Shown: piece by piece, positions 59,866-64,000 of the stretch | Layout: every line of letters begins with the position of its first letter | How positions within the stretch are numbered: the first letter of the stretch is position 1 | Origin: Synaphobranchus kaupii | Lineage: Eukaryota > Chordata > Actinopteri > Anguilliformes > Synaphobranchidae | NCBI GenBank assembly: GCA_029718625.1 | Contig: CM056380.1 | Location: 12,798,968-12,862,967, forward strand | Direction of reading: 5' to 3' | DNA length: 64,000 nucleotides | Made by a program: the position numbers and the translations under genes | Notes under the pieces: model-generated | Told to the model about the DNA's origin: nothing | The model's database searches: none | Seen by the model: the letters and a program-made list of their open reading frames with translations, nothing else

Positions 59866-61689
59866 CAGAGTGCATTTGCTTACAAATTATGTCTCTTTAT
59901 AAGAAAATGTTATCTCTTCCAAAATAATACTAACCCTTCCCTCCATCTCTTTCACGGGCTTTGAGGCATGCACTTGATGGTTCTTATTTTCTATGACTGT
60001 TAACTGTAGGTCTCACTGCATTTTCTCGCCATGACAAATTCACTTTAGTAAGTGGCTTTTGCTAAAAGAGTCTGCCAAATGCCTACACTGTAAATTGTTA
60101 AAAGGAAGAGGCACCTAGCAAGCCCTGGGGAATTTTTAACAGAGGAGACAGGTGGGCCAAGAAGCGCGCTAAACACTGAGCGTGGCGTGTCGGAGATTCG
60201 GCTCTGCGGCCCTTATCTGTAATGAGATTGAACAAAACATCACCAAGAGTCACCTGCCTCTCTTTGCGTAGTAAATCAAGTGGCTGTTTTCCCCTAAACG
60301 CTTCCCTACTTGAATGCTGCAAGCTGCTAAGAGACGCGTCAGAGCAAATCCGTAATCGGGATTAGATCCATTTCAAACAGCTTTAATCGATCACGGGCGT
60401 CGGAATGAAGCTCTAGAGGGCCGCGGTGTCTCCGCGCTTTTAGCCTTCCGGCGCCAGCCATTCATTTAAGTCGTTGATTAGCGAAAGAACACCTTGTTCT
60501 CAGGGCGTTAACTGTCTGCTGATTGAAAGGAAACCACAAAATACCTGCAGCCCTCCAGGACTGGAGTTCAACACCCCTGGCATTGATTGTATGCCAAAGA
60601 TTCTGTTTCGCCAGGAATCAAGATTAACAGCTCCTCGTAGGTGGTTTCCAACTCAATATATTAAAACAGAAGGCGATACCGGATTAATTCCTCCTGAAAA
60701 TGCAACACAGAGAGGCAACTGCTCTCTCGAATCCGATCTCCAGTTTCATACAAAAATAATATCTCTTAATATCTGAAAACGAATCCCTTTCACCTACTCG
60801 GCTACGAAAATATAATACATTTTACTGCTAAAAGTTTGCAAACTGGAAAAAAAAATGTAAATTCTCTTTTAAAATCGAATATAGTTCAGAAAAGGAGGTG
60901 ACATTTCCCCTTCACAGTAGTTATTATGAACAATAGGCCTGGACATTATTCACAGAGAATAGAGGTCGTTTCTCGGGAACACAAGAGTATTTTAACCCGC
61001 CGCCAGGCACAACAAATAAGTTTTCTTTCTCTCATTTTGAGATCATTTTGGTCGGCTAATGGTGCACAGTCGCACACGGATGAGAAACAGCGGCGTGATG
61101 TGCTGACTCCATCATCATATAATGGATAAATATATAAATATTCCCATTGTCACAGGAGAGGAGAGAAAATTCAATTTGCAAGCGCGCCGCTGTTACCCTG
61201 AATTAAACTCGGCGGCTTTTGTCAAAACCCACAAGTTGCTATTGTCGCACTCATCGATTTTATCAGCTGGAGAAAATGCTGGGGGCCTTTTTGGCATGCG
61301 AATGGAAGGTGGTTATTTCAACGGAGATGGCTCGGAAGATATGCCGCCACCAGCCGCCCTTCTAATGGTAACAGTGAGTTTAGAAGTAATATACTTCACC
61401 TGCTTTCGGAAGCTACTGTAGATATATGGGTTTTTGCCATGCAACAAGGACATTTACATTCACATTTAGGACGTTCGCAGGCACACTCATTATGAACGAG
61501 TTGCAAAACTTCCATAACGGTTTAGGCAGCAAGCAGAGAAGATTCAGTCAACAGTGTCACAGCCAGTCATAACACTCAGCGCATAAAACTATAGCATAAC
61601 GCTAACTGCCATAGCAGTGGGAAGAGGGAGATTGAGGACGTGGTGTTGCAAGTGGCAGATGGAAAGGATATAGTGTTATATGTGACGCA
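59866..61689. other. Unique non-coding DNA
   Basis: About 60040-60085 carries a SINE/L2-type tail (AAGTGGCTTTTGCTAAAAGA then GTCTGCCAAATGCC). About 60920-61330 is complex sequence with many ATTA/TAAT motifs and intact-looking composition, a candidate conserved non-coding element. No gene recognised. Confidence 0.45.
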
Positions 61690-61786
61690 GGTAGGGCTAC
61701 AAAACCCCGTAATAAATTCTACCATTTACTCGTGCATTTGGCTGACTGTAGAAGAAGCGAGCAGCAGCATTCTGAGTGAGCTGGAT

Positions 61787-61831
<45 letters not shown>
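61787..61831. repeat. TG microsatellite
   Basis: About 22 uninterrupted TG dinucleotides next to the LINE block. Confidence 0.95.
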
Positions 61832-61833
<2 letters not shown>

Positions 61834-61865
61834 ATGTATATGCGCGTGAATTGAGCACAAGATCC

Positions 61866-63303
61866 ACAGAGCGCTGGGTAATGAACACAGGTAACACAAA
61901 GCCCTGAGTAATGAACACAGGTAACAGAAAGCCCTGAGTAATGAGCACAGGTAACACAAAGCCCTGAGTAATGAGCACAGGTAACACAAAGCCCTGAGTA
62001 ATGAGCACAGGTAACACAAAGCCTTGAGTAATGAGCACAGGTAACACAGGGCCTTGAGTAATGAGTACAGGTAACACAAAGCCCTGAGTAATGAGCAAAG
62101 GTAACACAAAGCCCTGAGTAATGAGCACAGGTAACACAAAGCCTTGAGTAATGAGCACAGGTAACACAGGGCCTTGAGTAATGAGTACAGGTAACACAAA
62201 GCCCTGAGTAATGAACACAGGTAACACAGGGCCCTGAGTAATGAGCACAGGTAACACAGGGCCCTGAGTAATGAGCACAGGTAACACAAAGCCCTGAGTA
62301 ATGAGCACAGGTAACACAAAGCCCTGAGTAATGAGCACAGGTAACACAGGACCCTGAGTAATGAGCACAGGTAACACAGGGCCCTGAGTAATGAGTACAG
62401 GTAACACAAAGCCCTGAGTAATGAACACAGGTAACACAGGGCCCTGAGTAATGAGCACAGGTAACACAGGGCCCTGAGTAATGAGTACAAGTAACACAAA
62501 GCCCTGAGTAACGAACACAGGTAACACAGGGCCCTGAGTAATGAGCACAGGTAACACAGGACCCTGAGTAATGAGCACAGGTAACACAGGGCTCTGAGTA
62601 ATGAGTACAGGTAACACAAAGCCCTGAGTAATGAACACAGGTAACACAAAGCCCTGAGTAATGGGCACAGGTAACACAGGGCCCTGAGTAATGAGCACAG
62701 GTAACACAAAGCCCCGAGTAATGAGCACAGGTAACACAAAGCCCTGAGTAATGAGCACAGGTAACACAAAGCCCTGGGTAATGAACACAGGTAACACAAA
62801 GCCCTGAGTAATGAGCACAGGTAACACAAAGCCCTGAGTAATTAACACAGGTAACACAGGGCCCTGAGTAATGAGCACAGGTAACACAGAGCGCTGGGTA
62901 ATGAGCACAGGTAACACAAAGCCCTGAGTAATGAGCACAGGTAACACAAAGCCCTGAGTAATGAACACAGGTAACACAAAGCCCTGAGTAATTAACACAG
63001 GTAACACAAAGCCCTGAGTAATGAGCACAGGTAACACAGAGCCCTGCGTAATGAACACAGGTAACACAGGGCCCTGAGTAATGAACACAGGTAACACAGG
63101 GCCCTGAGTAATGAGCACAGGTAACAGAGCCCTGAGTAATGAGCACAGGTAACACAGAGCCCTGAGTAATGAGCACAGGTAACACAGGGCCCTGAGTAAT
63201 GAACACAGGTAACACAGGACCCTGAGTAATTAGCACAGGTAACACAGGGCCCTGAGTAATGAACACAGGTAACACAGAGCCCTGAGTAATTAGCACAGGT
63301 AAC
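61866..63303. repeat. 30-bp minisatellite, about 48 units
   Basis: The unit contains GCCCTGAGTAATGAGCACAG and GTAACACAAA, with AAA, GGG or AGA in the variable triplet and GAACACAG or GAGTACAG as common variants. One unit near 63121 lacks 3 bp. Three minus-strand frames stay open for 360-520 residues because the unit is 30 bp and has no stop in those frames. None looks like a protein. Confidence 0.95.
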
Positions 63304-63600
63304 TAACTAATCATGATATTCAATCAAGACCTTTGATATGTAGACTCAGGAGTGTTAGTGTCAGGATAAAAAAACCTGGACCCTCACCGGCCGAGATAAG
63401 ATTCCCCACCCGTTGTAGAGAAAGAATGGGCAGCCGCTACAAAGCTCTGGGTGAAAGACTCTGTCATTCAGGTCAACACTAAGATTCCTGGCAGTCTGGG
63501 ATCACAACGCCGTTGTGTTACCAAGGGTGATGTCGGGATCCTCGGCTGGTGGTAGGTAGAGTAACTCAGCCTTGGCAATATTGAACTGAGCATGGCGGCA

Positions 63601-64000
63601 AGGTGAGATTCTCTGCACACCATTCAGCAAACGCTCGGCAGATCCAGACAGACACTGAAATGACCCTGATGTCAGTGTGGGTTACAATACTGAGCCCTTC
63701 TGCTCTGTCAAGCAACACACACTTTATTACACGAGAAGGGAGAAAACTTGGAGAAAAAACTAGTGGCCAGCGAAATGGAAGAGAAAAAACAAAAAGTCAA
63801 CTGTCATACATCATCCAAAAAAAGGTTTAAACCGTCTGTTCTTACCAAAACAATCACGTAGTATTCAATCTCTATGAAATAGACACTCTGTTATACACTA
63901 CCACCTCCATAAACTGTTCAAGCAATATAGCACACCAAACAGAAATAATATCTTCTGCTATCGCCATGATGAAGATCCGAGCGTGTGAATGGGGTTCGGC
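63601..64000. other. Unassigned DNA
   Basis: May include more of the LINE relic near 63600-63680. Otherwise unique, no gene recognised, and cut by the window end. Confidence 0.4.

Larger units (their letters stand above)
61690..63600 (-). mobile_element. L2-type LINE relic, expanded by an internal minisatellite
   Basis: On the minus strand, 63600-63450 reads FNIAKAELLYLPPAEDPDI and, after a frame change, TARNLSVDLNDRV. This matches the block (LAKTELLYIP...TARNLGVVLDDQL) near the C-terminal side of L2-type reverse transcriptases. At 61786-61715 it reads IQLTQNAAARFF, matching the later block LQLIQNAAARLV. In intact elements these blocks are about 60-80 codons apart. Here about 1.65 kb separates them, filled by a TG microsatellite and the 30-bp array 61866-63303. 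Stops are present; inactive. Assignment rests on two motif blocks in the correct order and strand. Confidence 0.6.

Noticed and set aside
59451..59927. 158-residue predicted protein
   Set aside because: It is a translation through the 5S-headed SINE on the wrong strand, a known type of false gene call.
61697..63296. Minus-strand repeat proteins of 367-525 residues
   Set aside because: Three overlapping frames are open through the same 30-bp array. Only the last few residues (QNAAAR) reflect a real, dead LINE.

Overview
This is vertebrate, almost certainly ray-finned fish, genomic DNA from a gene-poor region. The main evidence is the repeat content: a Sleeping Beauty/salmonid-type Tc1 relic, a second internally deleted Tc1 element, L2-, CR1- and Rex/L2-like LINE relics, tRNA-headed SINEs, a 5S-headed SINE, hAT-type MITEs and a DNA transposon with GGGCCCTATCTT ends. 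I found no host protein-coding gene, rRNA, functional tRNA or CRISPR array that I could support. Every long open frame lies in a minisatellite or in a decayed transposon.

Layout. Positions 1-3054 are a 24-bp minisatellite, cut off by the window start. A 56/58-bp minisatellite lies at 5382-6236. A CR1 relic (minus strand) interrupted by a hAT MITE lies at 7918-8925. Mostly unique DNA follows to 16.7 kb, with a degenerate GATCC-rich repeat split by a palindrome at 12.4-12.7 kb. A tRNA-SINE split by a Tc1 element lies at 16722-17480, and the first of two matching 48-bp minisatellites at 17999-18414. A 1.95-kb DNA transposon sits inside a GA microsatellite at 22418-24372; a truncated copy in inverted orientation lies at 28022-29315. 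A TG...CA LTR-like element with a 5-bp target duplication lies at 29516-30911, followed by an L2 LINE fused to a Tc1 relic (31080-32618) and a decayed hAT transposase interrupted by a hairpin (34430-36300). A TTAA-flanked element lies at 37931-38561. Three minisatellites cluster at 40.7-42.8 kb. Nested MITEs, inverted repeats and microsatellites fill 45-54 kb.

The most unusual object is the 32-bp minisatellite at 56394-59077, about 84 units. Its unit matches the internal-promoter part of 5S rRNA (A box and intermediate element, without the C box). A 5S-headed SINE lies about 0.5 kb downstream on the opposite strand. The window ends with a 30-bp minisatellite (61866-63303) that appears to have grown inside a minus-strand L2-type LINE relic.

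Tandem arrays make up roughly 11 kb (about 17%) of the window. At least three arrays can be tied to a transposable-element or SINE precursor, so the recurring theme is mobile elements, or pieces of them, becoming minisatellites. All family assignments come from motifs read by eye. No database search was run.
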